Assembly: GCA_018268595.1 (NCBI GenBank)
Contig: JAFDWH010000013.1
Span: 62,001-126,000, forward strand
DNA length: 64,000 nt
Origin: Actinomycetota bacterium
GTDB lineage: Bacteria; Actinomycetota; Thermoleophilia; Solirubrobacterales; Solirubrobacteraceae
Direction of reading: 5' to 3'
Shown here one piece after another: positions 24,876-32,831 of the stretch. Position 1 is the stretch's first letter, and each line of letters starts with the position of its first letter. The notes beneath the pieces were generated by a model. The model made no database searches, was not told where the DNA came from, and saw only the letters and a program-made list of their open reading frames with translations. Both the position numbers and the translations under genes were made by a program.

Positions 24876-25934
24876 ATGGCGCGTAGGGGGAAGAGCGCGG
24901 CCAATGGGCGCACGGCTCGTTTGCGCATCGGCGTTCTTTGTGCCGAAGACACAGCTAATGCGTACTACCGCACGACAGTGCCGCTGCGTGCGCTCGAGCG
25001 CCGCGGCCATCAAGTGCTTTGGCCCGATCAGCACGATTCGCAAGAGCTCTTGATGAGCGCCGTGCCGGCATTCGACGTCTTCGTAATCCACCACTACTTC
25101 GACGAATGGCTGCACGTGCCGGCAATGCGGTTACGCGAGGCGGGCGTAGCAGTCATCTGGGACAAGGACGACGACATCTCAGCGAACCGGCGTGGCAGCG
25201 TTGCCTTCCGCAGCTATGGCGGCCGACGTGGCATGCGGCGCGCATTTGCGCGAAGCGCCGAGCTGGCTCGTGCCTCCAGCCTGATGACGACGCCGAGCGA
25301 GCACTTGGCGCAGCGCTACCGGGACGAAGGCGTCGAGTTCGTCGAAGTGATCGAGAACTACCTCGCGCCTGAGCAGCTCAAGCCGCAGCGGCAGCGGCAT
25401 CCAGGGGTTGTGATCGGAATCACGGCGGCACGCGAGCATCAGCACGACATCGCGAAGCTGCGGATCGACAAAGTCCTGCAGCGGGTGCTCGAGGCCCACG
25501 ACGGGGTACGCGTGATGAGCTTCGGATGCGCGCTCGACCTGCCGCCTGGACGCTACGCGAACGAGTCGCACGTGCCGATCGAGCAACTCGTCGCACGCGA
25601 GCAGCAGTTCGACATCGGGCTTGCGCCGCTCGTCGACTCGGCGTTCAACCGCGCACGCTCGAACGTGAAGCTGAAGGAGTATGCCGCAGCGGGGGCGATG
25701 TGGCTTGCCTCACCGATCGGCCCCTACGTTGGGATGGGCGAGGCGCAGGGCGGCATGCTCGTCGACGACCATGCCTGGCAGCAAGTGCTGGAAGAGCTGA
25801 TCGTCGACTACCGCCGCCGTGTCGAGCTGATGAAGCGCGCGCGAGCGTGGGCGCCCTCCCAGTCGATCGAGCATGCCGCAGGATCCTGGGAGGCCGCGTT
25901 CGTGGGCGCGCTCCGGCGAGCACAGATGGGCTAG
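24876..25934 (+). CDS. glycosyltransferase-like protein (GT-B type), paralogue 2
   Basis: This 352-residue paralogue of 5893-6936 shares the acidic WDKDDD motif, TPSEHL, VIENYL and the C-terminal FNRARSNVKLKEYAAAG with SPIGPY following. It probably transfers a sugar from an activated donor to an unknown acceptor. ATG 24876 lies 5 nt after GATACTCC, so the message may be leaderless. Its codon use is less GC-extreme than that of its neighbours (many GTT, CTT, AAT codons) and differs from the ATA/AGA-rich paralogue. It lies just before the 26184 secreted-protein gene. Confidence 0.75.
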   Translation: MARRGKSAANGRTARLRIGVLCAEDTANAYYRTTVPLRALERRGHQVLWPDQHDSQELLMSAVPAFDVFVIHHYFDEWLHVPAMRLREAGVAVIWDKDDDISANRRGSVAFRSYGGRRGMRRAFARSAELARASSLMTTPSEHLAQRYRDEGVEFVEVIENYLAPEQLKPQRQRHPGVVIGITAAREHQHDIAKLRIDKVLQRVLEAHDGVRVMSFGCALDLPPGRYANESHVPIEQLVAREQQFDIGLAPLVDSAFNRARSNVKLKEYAAAGAMWLASPIGPYVGMGEAQGGMLVDDHAWQQVLEELIVDYRRRVELMKRARAWAPSQSIEHAAGSWEAAFVGALRRAQMG

Positions 25935-25974
25935 TCGTCAGCCAGCTGCTGTGAGCCGACTGGCACGTTGCAAC

Positions 25975-26004
25975 TTGACAAGCCATTGATCTAGTTTTTA
26001 GAGT
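25975..26004 (+). promoter_or_regulatory. predicted promoter TTGACA-N18-TAGAGT for the 26184 gene
   Basis: TTGACA (25975-25980) is followed by TAGAGT at 25999-26004 (TTAGAG at 17-nt spacing). The same pair of elements precedes the 14289 and 22239 genes. Confidence 0.5.
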
Positions 26005-26183
26005 CTTGTTATCGCGGAGAGGGTCCGCGTGGTCCCGGCGGCCTGCCGCGACAGATGGGGGAGACGGAGCCTGGCGCCCGCCGGTTGTGGGCGCACGCAT
26101 GCATGCGAGCCCCCGTGCGTCCGGCCGGCGGCGCCGGTTCCGGTCGACATCCGCGCGAGACGCGCGGAGAAAGGCAGAGAGAC
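26005..26183 (+). promoter_or_regulatory. long 5' leader of the 26184 gene
   Basis: About 175 nt without a convincing gene. It includes an ATGGGGGAGAC element near 26053 resembling those in the other two long leaders, several GC-rich inverted stretches, and AAGGCAGAGAG before the ATG. No known riboswitch class is recognised. Confidence 0.35.
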
Positions 26184-26945
26184 ATGCGATCACGCAAGTT
26201 CACGCTTGCGCTGACGGCGACGCTCGCCACGCTCGCGCTGGCGGGCATGGGACCTGTCGCACGGGCGACGTTCCCCGACTTCACGGGGTGCAACGCCACC
26301 GACATCAGCAGGGAAGCGTGCATAGACATCCAGCAGCGCAGCGGCAACCTCAACATAAAGGGCTTCAACGTCCCGCTGCATGAAACCATGGAGATCCGCG
26401 GGAAGCTGCTCGCGGAAGCCGGCGGTAACAACACGTTCGTTCCGCCGACCGGCACCAACGGCTTCTTCACGAGACCCGTGTCAGTTCCGGGCGGGATCTT
26501 CGGCATAGAATGGCTGCCGGGCAACGAAGTGCTAGCGATCACCGAGCTCGCCGGCTCGCCGTCGCTAATCCACATCGACACGGGCAACCTCAGCGTCAGA
26601 ATCCCGATCAAGGTGCGGCTCGTGAACCTGCTGCTCGGGATGGACTGCCACATCGGTACGAACAGCAACCCGGTCGTCCTCAACCTGATCACGGGGACCA
26701 CCAGCCCGCCGCCGCCGAACACGCCGATCTCCGGCAGAACAGGGACGCAGTCGTTCACCGAAAGAGCCATATTGATCAGGGGCAACGTGAACGTCGAAAA
26801 CTCGTTCGCGGTCCCCGGCGCGACGGAATGCGGCCTCGGGCTCGGGCTGATCAACTCGCTCGTGAACCTCAGGCTCAGGCTGCCGTCGGCGGCCGGCAAC
26901 AACTCCGCCGAAGCCACCAACGACGTCGCACTCGGCCTCTCGTAG
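26184..26945 (+). CDS. secreted protein of unknown function
   Basis: This 253-residue exported protein has a signal peptide ending near ARA (about residue 28). The mature part contains four cysteines (36 and 46, then in MDCHIG and TECGLG), a PPPPN turn and many short beta-strand-like segments. It is not related in sequence to the four-cysteine family A-D, but shares its promoter type, long leader and AGA/AGG/ATA codon preference, so it is probably expressed with them. ATG 26184 was chosen over 26055 because only it gives a normal signal peptide. A bidirectional hairpin follows. Function unknown. Confidence 0.8.
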   Translation: MRSRKFTLALTATLATLALAGMGPVARATFPDFTGCNATDISREACIDIQQRSGNLNIKGFNVPLHETMEIRGKLLAEAGGNNTFVPPTGTNGFFTRPVSVPGGIFGIEWLPGNEVLAITELAGSPSLIHIDTGNLSVRIPIKVRLVNLLLGMDCHIGTNSNPVVLNLITGTTSPPPPNTPISGRTGTQSFTERAILIRGNVNVENSFAVPGATECGLGLGLINSLVNLRLRLPSAAGNNSAEATNDVALGLS

Positions 26946-26962
26946 GCTCGCGACCCAGCGAC

Positions 26963-26992
26963 CTCCCCTCCGCGCCGCTGCGCGGAGGGGAG
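26963..26992. terminator. bidirectional 13-bp hairpin
   Basis: CTCCCCTCCGCGC and its exact complement around a 4-nt loop lie between the convergent genes 26184-26945 and 27006-29186 and could end both transcripts. Confidence 0.7.
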
Positions 26993-27005
26993 CCGCCGCC
27001 CTTCC

Positions 27006-29186
27006 TCAGCGCGAGCCGAGCGCAGCGGCCGGCGCCTGCTCGACCGCGACGTCCGGGATCGCGCGCGCGAGCCGGCGCGGGAGCCACCAGTTCCAGTCGC
27101 CGAGCAGCTCCATCGCAGCCGGCACCAGCACGAGCCGCACGAGCGTCGCGTCGAGCGCGATCGCGACGGCGCAGCCGACGCCGAGCTGCTGGATCGACGG
27201 CACGCCCGTCCCCACGAACACGCCGAACACGCACGTCATGATCAGCGCGGCGCTCGTGATCGTCTTCGCGCTCGCCTGCAGGCCCTCGGCGACCGCCGTG
27301 CGCGAGTCGCCCGTCGCCGCCCAGCGCTCGCGGATGCGGCTCAGCAGGAACACCTCGTAGTCCATCGAGAGGCCGAACACGATCGCCAGCACGAGCGGCG
27401 GCGTGAGCGCGTCGACGTAGCCGTCGGACCGGAAGCCGAGGAAGCCGTCGATCCAGCCGAGCTGGAAGACCGCGACCAACACCCCGTAGGCGGCGCCCAC
27501 CGAGAGCAGGTTCATCAGCACCGCCTTCAGCGGCAGCACGACGCTGCGCAGCAGGAGCAGCAGCACGACATAGGAGAGCGACAGCACGAACAGCGCGATC
27601 AGGCCCATGCTGCTCGCGATGCGGTCGGCGAAGTCCTTGCCGAACGCCGGCGAGCCGCCGACCTGCGCGCCCGCGGGCAGCTCCGCGCGCAGCCGCTGCA
27701 CCAGCGCCCGCGCCGGCGCCGACTCCCCGTCGTGGCGCGGGATCGCGCGCACCAGCACGCTCGCGCCGTCGCGCGAGCGCAGCGGCGGCTCGAGCCGCAT
27801 GACCTCGCGGTCGGCGCGCACGATCCGCTGCACGGTCGCGAGCTGCCCGCTCGGCGCGACGACCTCGACCGGGCTCGCGGCGCCGGCGCCGATCACCTTG
27901 GCGGCCGCGTCGAAGCCGACGCGCGTCTCGTGGTCCTTCGGGAACTGCTGCAAAGCGCCGTTGCTGATGTGGAGCTGCAGCGCCGGCACGGCGAGTGCGA
28001 GCAGGACCGCGGCCGCGCCGGCCGCCGCCAGCACCGGCCGGCGCATGATCGCGCCGGTCCAGCGGGCCCAGAACGCGCCGGGCGCGTCCTGCGCGCCGCG
28101 CCGCGCGCGCCGCCGCGGCAGCCAGCCGGTCACGCTGCCGACGACCCGCCCCGGCTCCCACGCGCGCCGGCCGGCGAGCGAGATCAGCGCCGGCAGCAGC
28201 GTCGTCGCGGCCAGCACCGAGACGGCGACGACGAGGATCGCGCCGAGCGCCATCGAGCGCACCGACATCGTGTCGACGATGAACAGGCCGGCGAGCGAGA
28301 CGATCACCGTCAGGCCCGAGAACGTCACGGCGACGCCCGAGGTCGCCAGCGCAATCGCGCGCGCGTCTTCCGGCCCGCGCCCGGCGGCGATCTCCTCCCG
28401 AAAGCGCGCCAGCACGAACAGCGAGTAGTCGACCGCGACGCCGATCCCGATCATCGACGCCATGTTCGTGACGAACACGCTCATGCCGGTCACGAGCGAG
28501 AGCGCGTAGATCAGCGCGCCCGTCACCATCACTGCAACGACGCCGAGCGCGACCGGCAGCAGCGCCGCCACGAGCGAGCCGAAGACGGCGAGCAGGATCA
28601 GCAGCACGATCGGGAAGCCGACCGACTCGGCGCTTCTGAGGTCCGCCTTCGTGAGGTCCTGCATGCCGGCCCACAGCGCGCCTTGCCCGACGAGGTGGAA
28701 GGCGACCGGCGCGCTCGCCGCCTGGTCCGCGATGCCGAGCTGCTTGCGCAGCTCGACCGCGACGTCGATCGCGGCCGAGTCGCCGACGCGCGTGGCGAGC
28801 GGCACGACGAGCGTGCGCGGGCCGTCCGCCTGCAGCGCGCGCAGCGCCTGCGCGCGGGCGGCCGGCGCGAGCGCCACGTGGCTGGTCTGCCCCGCCGCCG
28901 CGCCGACGCGGGCGAGCGCGGCGCGCAACTGCGCCGCCGTCGCGTCGCCGTGCGGCACGAGCACCGCCGCGAGCGTCGAGCCCTGCGCGCGGTCGAAGTC
29001 GCGCTCGACCGCGCGCTGCACGGCGACCGACTGCGAGCCGGGCACGTCGAAGCCGCCGCCGGTGAGGTGGTCGGACTGGCGCGCGGCGAAGGGCAGCGCG
29101 GCGAGCACGATCAGCGCCCAGGCGCCGAGGAACAGGCGACGGCGGCGGCGGATCAGCGCGTCGAGGCGGAGCATGGCGGTCTGCAC
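27006..29186 (-). CDS. MMPL/RND family exporter 1
   Basis: This is a 726-residue inner-membrane exporter of the MMPL type (RND superfamily), with about twelve helices. An N-terminal helix is followed by an extracytoplasmic domain and five helices with the FGSL and GVAVDYSLFVL motifs. The second half repeats this with FGLSMDYEVFLLSRIRE, whose Asp-Tyr pair is the proton-relay site. Such pumps export lipids or toxic hydrophobic compounds. GTG 29186 is used because GAGGAGG lies 6 nt upstream; GTG 29210 has none. No regulator is adjacent, but a palindrome lies upstream. Confidence 0.88.
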   Translation of the reverse strand: MQTAMLRLDALIRRRRRLFLGAWALIVLAALPFAARQSDHLTGGGFDVPGSQSVAVQRAVERDFDRAQGSTLAAVLVPHGDATAAQLRAALARVGAAAGQTSHVALAPAARAQALRALQADGPRTLVVPLATRVGDSAAIDVAVELRKQLGIADQAASAPVAFHLVGQGALWAGMQDLTKADLRSAESVGFPIVLLILLAVFGSLVAALLPVALGVVAVMVTGALIYALSLVTGMSVFVTNMASMIGIGVAVDYSLFVLARFREEIAAGRGPEDARAIALATSGVAVTFSGLTVIVSLAGLFIVDTMSVRSMALGAILVVAVSVLAATTLLPALISLAGRRAWEPGRVVGSVTGWLPRRRARRGAQDAPGAFWARWTGAIMRRPVLAAAGAAAVLLALAVPALQLHISNGALQQFPKDHETRVGFDAAAKVIGAGAASPVEVVAPSGQLATVQRIVRADREVMRLEPPLRSRDGASVLVRAIPRHDGESAPARALVQRLRAELPAGAQVGGSPAFGKDFADRIASSMGLIALFVLSLSYVVLLLLLRSVVLPLKAVLMNLLSVGAAYGVLVAVFQLGWIDGFLGFRSDGYVDALTPPLVLAIVFGLSMDYEVFLLSRIRERWAATGDSRTAVAEGLQASAKTITSAALIMTCVFGVFVGTGVPSIQQLGVGCAVAIALDATLVRLVLVPAAMELLGDWNWWLPRRLARAIPDVAVEQAPAAALGSR

Positions 29187-29270
29187 GGAGGTCCTCCTCG
29201 GGTCGGTCACCGCCGCGGCGGCGGCGCCTGGCTGCCTGGCCAGCCGACCCTCTCAGCCGGCCGACCATGA

Positions 29271-29290
29271 GAGTGTGCGATCACTCACAC
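29271..29290. promoter_or_regulatory. possible operator upstream of MMPL exporter 1
   Basis: GAGTG-N6-CACTC, embedded in GTGTG-N8-CACAC, forms nested inverted repeats 85 bp upstream of the exporter start. It resembles TetR-type operators, but no regulator gene is adjacent. Confidence 0.35.
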
Positions 29291-29387
29291 ATAGTGACGG
29301 CCGATCTCCGCCAGCGCAAGCGGCACCCGGCGCACTCAGACGATCACTGCGGGTCTCGCCTCGCATACCGAGGCAAGATCCGCACTG

Positions 29388-30431
29388 CTACGTCCCCGCC
29401 ACGCCCGACGCGGTCACCGCGCCGCGCCCCAGCCCGAACGCCTCCGCGATCAGCTCGTACGAGCGCATCCGCGCCGCGTGCGAGTGAACGATCGAGACGA
29501 CGATCGCCTCCTGCGCGCCGTAGTCGCGCGCGACCTGCTCGATCTCCGCCCGCACCTGCTCGGGCGTGCCGAGGATCGTGCGCCGGCCGTGGCCGCGGTG
29601 GTCGAGCGCGATCCCCTCGCGCTCCAGGAACGCGACCGCCGTCTCGACCGGCGGCACCGGCACGAGCTGCCCGCGCCGCAGCAGCGTGAAGGCCATCTTG
29701 CCGCTCGCGCCGAGCCGCAGCGCCTCCTCCTCCGTCTCGGCCGCGATCGCCCACACCGCGACCGCGACCTGCGGGTCCTCCAGCCGCGCGGAGGGCTGGA
29801 AGCGCCGGCGGTAGTCCTGCGCGATCGGCGCGCCCTGCGCGCTGATGAAGTCCGCGAACGCATACGGCAGCCCCAGCTCGGCCGCCCACAGCCCGCTCTG
29901 CGACGAGGAGCCGAGCAGCCATGGCACCAGCGTCTCCGGCCGCCCGGGCAGCACGCGCGCCAGCCCGGCGAACGGATGGCCGGCGGGCAGCTCGCCGTCG
30001 AGATACGCGAGCAGCTCCGCGAGCTGCTGCGGGAAGTCGTCCGGCGCGGCCTGCCGGCGATCGCGCTGCAGCGCGAGCATCGTTCGCGCGTCGGTGCCCG
30101 GCGCGCGGCCGATCCCGAGGTCGATCCGGCCGGGCGCGAGCGCCGCCAGCATCGAGAACGACTCGGCGACCTTCAGCGGGCTGTAGTGCGGCAGCATCAC
30201 GCCGCCGCTGCCGACGCGGATCCGCTCGGTCGCCGCGGCGATCGGACCGATCAGCACCTCCGGGCTCGCGCACGCGAGCATCGGGCCGCCGTGGTGCTCG
30301 GCGACCCAGTAGCGGTGGTAGCCGAGCCGGTCGGCGAGCCGCGCCAGCTCGAGCGTGTTGCGCAGCGCGTCCGCGCCCGTCGCGCCGTGCGCGATCGGCG
30401 ACTGGTCGAGGACGGAGAGGCGCAGCGGCAC
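29388..30431 (-). CDS. luciferase-like flavin-dependent monooxygenase
   Basis: The 347-residue protein is an LLM-class (bacterial luciferase-like) FMN-dependent oxidoreductase. It shows the LSVLDQSPI start, RYWVAEHH, the GSGGVMLPHYSPLKVAE block and FSMLAALAPGRIDLGIGRAPG, all typical of the family's TIM barrel. These enzymes use reduced FMN from a separate reductase to oxidise small organic molecules; the substrate cannot be inferred. It is followed upstream by the ferritin-like gene, 28 bp away and in the same direction, so they may be co-transcribed. Confidence 0.88.
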   Translation of the reverse strand: MPLRLSVLDQSPIAHGATGADALRNTLELARLADRLGYHRYWVAEHHGGPMLACASPEVLIGPIAAATERIRVGSGGVMLPHYSPLKVAESFSMLAALAPGRIDLGIGRAPGTDARTMLALQRDRRQAAPDDFPQQLAELLAYLDGELPAGHPFAGLARVLPGRPETLVPWLLGSSSQSGLWAAELGLPYAFADFISAQGAPIAQDYRRRFQPSARLEDPQVAVAVWAIAAETEEEALRLGASGKMAFTLLRRGQLVPVPPVETAVAFLEREGIALDHRGHGRRTILGTPEQVRAEIEQVARDYGAQEAIVVSIVHSHAARMRSYELIAEAFGLGRGAVTASGVAGT

Positions 30432-30459
30432 CTCTCCATCCTAGGCCGGCCCGTCGCCG

Positions 30460-30945
30460 CTACAGCATCGCCGCCTGGCGCTCCTCCGCCTGCAGCACCT
30501 CTCGCAGCGTGTGCCGCTCCTGCTCGAGGTTCTGCTCCAGCAGGCGCGCGACGTCCGGTCTGCCCATCGCTCTCGCAGTGATGATGAGGTTCTCGTAGAC
30601 GCCGATCTCGTGGTGCTCGACCTCGGCCGCGCCCTGCAGCAGCACGCCGTCGACGATCGCGTCGTCGGTCTTCTTGACGTTCGCCTTGCCCTCCTTCTCG
30701 AGTCCCTCGATCGCCGGGCACGGCGAGGTGTCGACGTCCCAGCCCATCAGCGCGAACGCCTGCTCGATGTTCGCGATCTGCTGGCGCGTCTCGGCCTGGT
30801 GGTGGCGGAACAGCTGCCGGAGCTGCTCGTCGTGCGCCTCCTCGCAGTTGTCGTCGAGCATGTCGAGCACCGTCTGCTCCATCTTCAAGGCGGCGCCGAG
30901 CTTGTAGTTGTAGGCCTCCTGCGGGGTGTTGAGCCGCTCGAACAC
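30460..30945 (-). CDS. ferritin-like DUF892 (YciE/YciF-type) protein
   Basis: This 161-residue helical protein matches the DUF892 group: an N-terminal TPQEAYNYKLGAALKMEQTVLDML helix (first 17 residues are diagnostic), then LFRHHQAETRQQIANIE and AEVEHHEIGVYENLI with Glu/His pairs placed for a di-iron site. Members are stress-induced and ferritin-like, though a storage role is not proved. GTG start with CAGGAGGGAC 4 nt upstream, a strong ribosome site. It lies ahead of the luciferase-like gene. Confidence 0.85.
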   Translation of the reverse strand: MFERLNTPQEAYNYKLGAALKMEQTVLDMLDDNCEEAHDEQLRQLFRHHQAETRQQIANIEQAFALMGWDVDTSPCPAIEGLEKEGKANVKKTDDAIVDGVLLQGAAEVEHHEIGVYENLIITARAMGRPDVARLLEQNLEQERHTLREVLQAEERQAAML

Positions 30946-31014
30946 GGTCGTCCCTCCTGACGTCGGGTGCCCTGCTCGCCTACCCGTCGCCGCCGGCCCC
31001 GCAACGGCCGCCGG

Positions 31015-31362
31015 TCAGCGCGCGCGGCGCCGGCCGCGCATCCCCAGCCACAGCCAGACCGGGTACGTCGCGAAGATCGCCGCCGCGAGCTTGTGCGTGC
31101 GCCGTCCCGCCTTCGCGGCGTCGAATCTCGTGACGCCGGAGTTGATCATCCAGTCGCGTCCCGACTTCGCGCGCACCGGCCGCCAGATCGGCTTCGTCCA
31201 CTCCTGGTCGAGGTAGAGCCCGACGCTCACGCCGTAGAAGACAGCCATCGTGCGCGCGGCGACCTTCAGGTCGTTCGCGCGCGTGCGCTCCTCCGCCGGC
31301 GTCGTCGCCGCGTACGTGCGGCCGCCGAGGTAGAGCAGGGCGGGGTCGATCAGGAAGGACAT
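31015..31362 (-). CDS. small protein of unknown function, last gene of the GMC operon
   Basis: This 115-residue protein starts MSFLIDPALLYLGGRTYA and has two mildly hydrophobic segments (about 45-57 and 90-108) and a basic RRRR tail, so it may associate with the membrane. Its ATG has GAGGAGG 4 nt upstream and lies inside the end of the GMC oxidoreductase gene (13-bp overlap), so it is translated from that operon. No family is recognised. It could be an assembly or membrane-attachment partner of the oxidoreductase, by context only. Confidence 0.7.
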   Translation of the reverse strand: MSFLIDPALLYLGGRTYAATTPAEERTRANDLKVAARTMAVFYGVSVGLYLDQEWTKPIWRPVRAKSGRDWMINSGVTRFDAAKAGRRTHKLAAAIFATYPVWLWLGMRGRRRAR

Positions 31363-32831
31363 GGGACCTCCTCGAGGGTCGGCGGCACCGCGCGGCCGAG
31401 CAGCCCGAAGGCGAGGCGGGTGGCGAGCGCCATGATCGTGAGCTGCGGGTTGACGCCGAGCGAGCTGGGCACGACCGAGCCGTCGGCGACGTGGACGCCC
31501 CGCACGCCGTGCAGCTGCAGGTCGCCGTCGACGACGCCGTGCTGCGGGCGGGCGTCGGCGCGGGCGGTGCCGAGCGGGTGGAACGCCATCAGCTTGAGGT
31601 CGCGCGCCCGCGCCCGCTCCGGCGCGACGCCGTGCGGCAGCGGCAGGTAGACCTCGCGCGCGCCCGCCGCGCGGAACAGCTCCTCCATGTGGCGCAGGCC
31701 CGTGCGGAAGCGCGCGACGTCCTCCTCGACCAGCTCGTAGCGGATCAGCGGGCGGCCGGCGAGCGCGCGCACCGAGCCGCGCGAGCTGTCGCTGACCATC
31801 AGGCCGAACATCGCGAGTCTGCGGTAGCTCGCCATCGCGTCGGCGTGGCGCTTGCCGCTGAGCGGGAGCGACATCGCGACGTACGACGGCGGTCCGGCGA
31901 CGCCCTCGAACATGATCCCCTCGGCCGCGAACTCGTCGACGTAGAAGCTCTGCGGCACGCCCCTCGCCATGTCGACCGGCTCGTCCATCAGCGCGAACGC
32001 GCCCGTCGCCGGGTGCAGCGCGAGGTTGCGCCCGAGCTGGCCGGAGCCGCGGCCGAGCCCGCTGCGCGCGAGCAGCAGCGGCGTGTGGATCGTGCCGGCG
32101 GCGACGATCACGGTGGGCGCGCGCACCTCGATCCGGCCGCCGCTCGCGAGCCGTCCCTCCACCCCGGTCGCCTGCCCGTGCGCGGTCAGGACGTGGCGCA
32201 CGTCGGCGCCGGCGATCACGCGCGCGCCGGCGGCCTCCGCGCGCGGCACGTACGTGATGCCGACGTGCTGCTTGGCGGACGTCGGACAGCCGAACGCGCA
32301 GACGCCGGAGCCGACGCAGCCGCTCGCGTTGCGTCTGAGGAAGCCGTGCGACCAGCCGAGCGCCTCCGCCCCGCGCCGCGCGACCGCGGCGTTGCGGCCG
32401 GCCAGCTCCGGCGTCACCTCCTGGATCGAGAGGGCGGCCTCGACGCGCGCGAAGCAGGCGTCGAGCGCATCGCCGCTCAGTCCCTCCAGGCCGAACTCGC
32501 GCCGCCAGCGCTCCAGCACCGCCGCCGGCGTGCGGAAGCAGGTGCCCGAGTTGACGAGGGTCGTGCCCCCGAGCCCGCGCCCCAGCGGCAGCAGGATCGG
32601 CGGCGTGCCGAGCGTCGTCGTCTGGCCGCCGTCGCGGTAGACGCGGGCGAGCATGTCGAGCGGGCGCGCGCTGAAGCGGTCGGCGTCGTGGCGCGGGCCC
32701 TGCTCCAGCACGACGACGTCGAGGCCGCCCTCGGCCAGCTCCGCCGCCGCCACCGCGCCGCCGGCGCCGGCGCCGACGACGCACACGTCGGCGTCGATGA
32801 CGCGAGCCCCGCTCGCCCCCCGGCCGCTCAC
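31350..32831 (-). CDS. GMC-family FAD-dependent oxidoreductase
   Basis: This 493-residue flavoenzyme has the Rossmann FAD motif VVGAGAGGAVAA (about 19-30), the ELAEGGLDVVVLEQG segment, GRGLGGTTLVNSG, a cysteine-rich patch CVGSGVCAFGCP and the C-terminal HPLGTAR and DGSVVPSSLGVNP motifs of GMC oxidoreductases. The family oxidises alcohols, sterols or sugars. The cysteine patch is found in a bacterial subgroup often described as fatty-alcohol or steroid oxidases; the substrate here is not certain. The start overlaps the preceding small gene by 4 nt (ATGA). Confidence 0.88.
   Translation of the reverse strand: MSGRGASGARVIDADVCVVGAGAGGAVAAAELAEGGLDVVVLEQGPRHDADRFSARPLDMLARVYRDGGQTTTLGTPPILLPLGRGLGGTTLVNSGTCFRTPAAVLERWRREFGLEGLSGDALDACFARVEAALSIQEVTPELAGRNAAVARRGAEALGWSHGFLRRNASGCVGSGVCAFGCPTSAKQHVGITYVPRAEAAGARVIAGADVRHVLTAHGQATGVEGRLASGGRIEVRAPTVIVAAGTIHTPLLLARSGLGRGSGQLGRNLALHPATGAFALMDEPVDMARGVPQSFYVDEFAAEGIMFEGVAGPPSYVAMSLPLSGKRHADAMASYRRLAMFGLMVSDSSRGSVRALAGRPLIRYELVEEDVARFRTGLRHMEELFRAAGAREVYLPLPHGVAPERARARDLKLMAFHPLGTARADARPQHGVVDGDLQLHGVRGVHVADGSVVPSSLGVNPQLTIMALATRLAFGLLGRAVPPTLEEVPCPS

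Noticed and set aside
24876-25934. Recent horizontal acquisition of the second glycosyltransferase-like gene
   Set aside because: Its codon use is less GC-rich than its neighbours, but no mobile element or repeat flanks it and the shift is modest.
27732-29270. 512-residue plus-strand ORF inside MMPL exporter 1
   Set aside because: The translation is His/Arg-rich without domains and lies fully antisense to a clear exporter gene.
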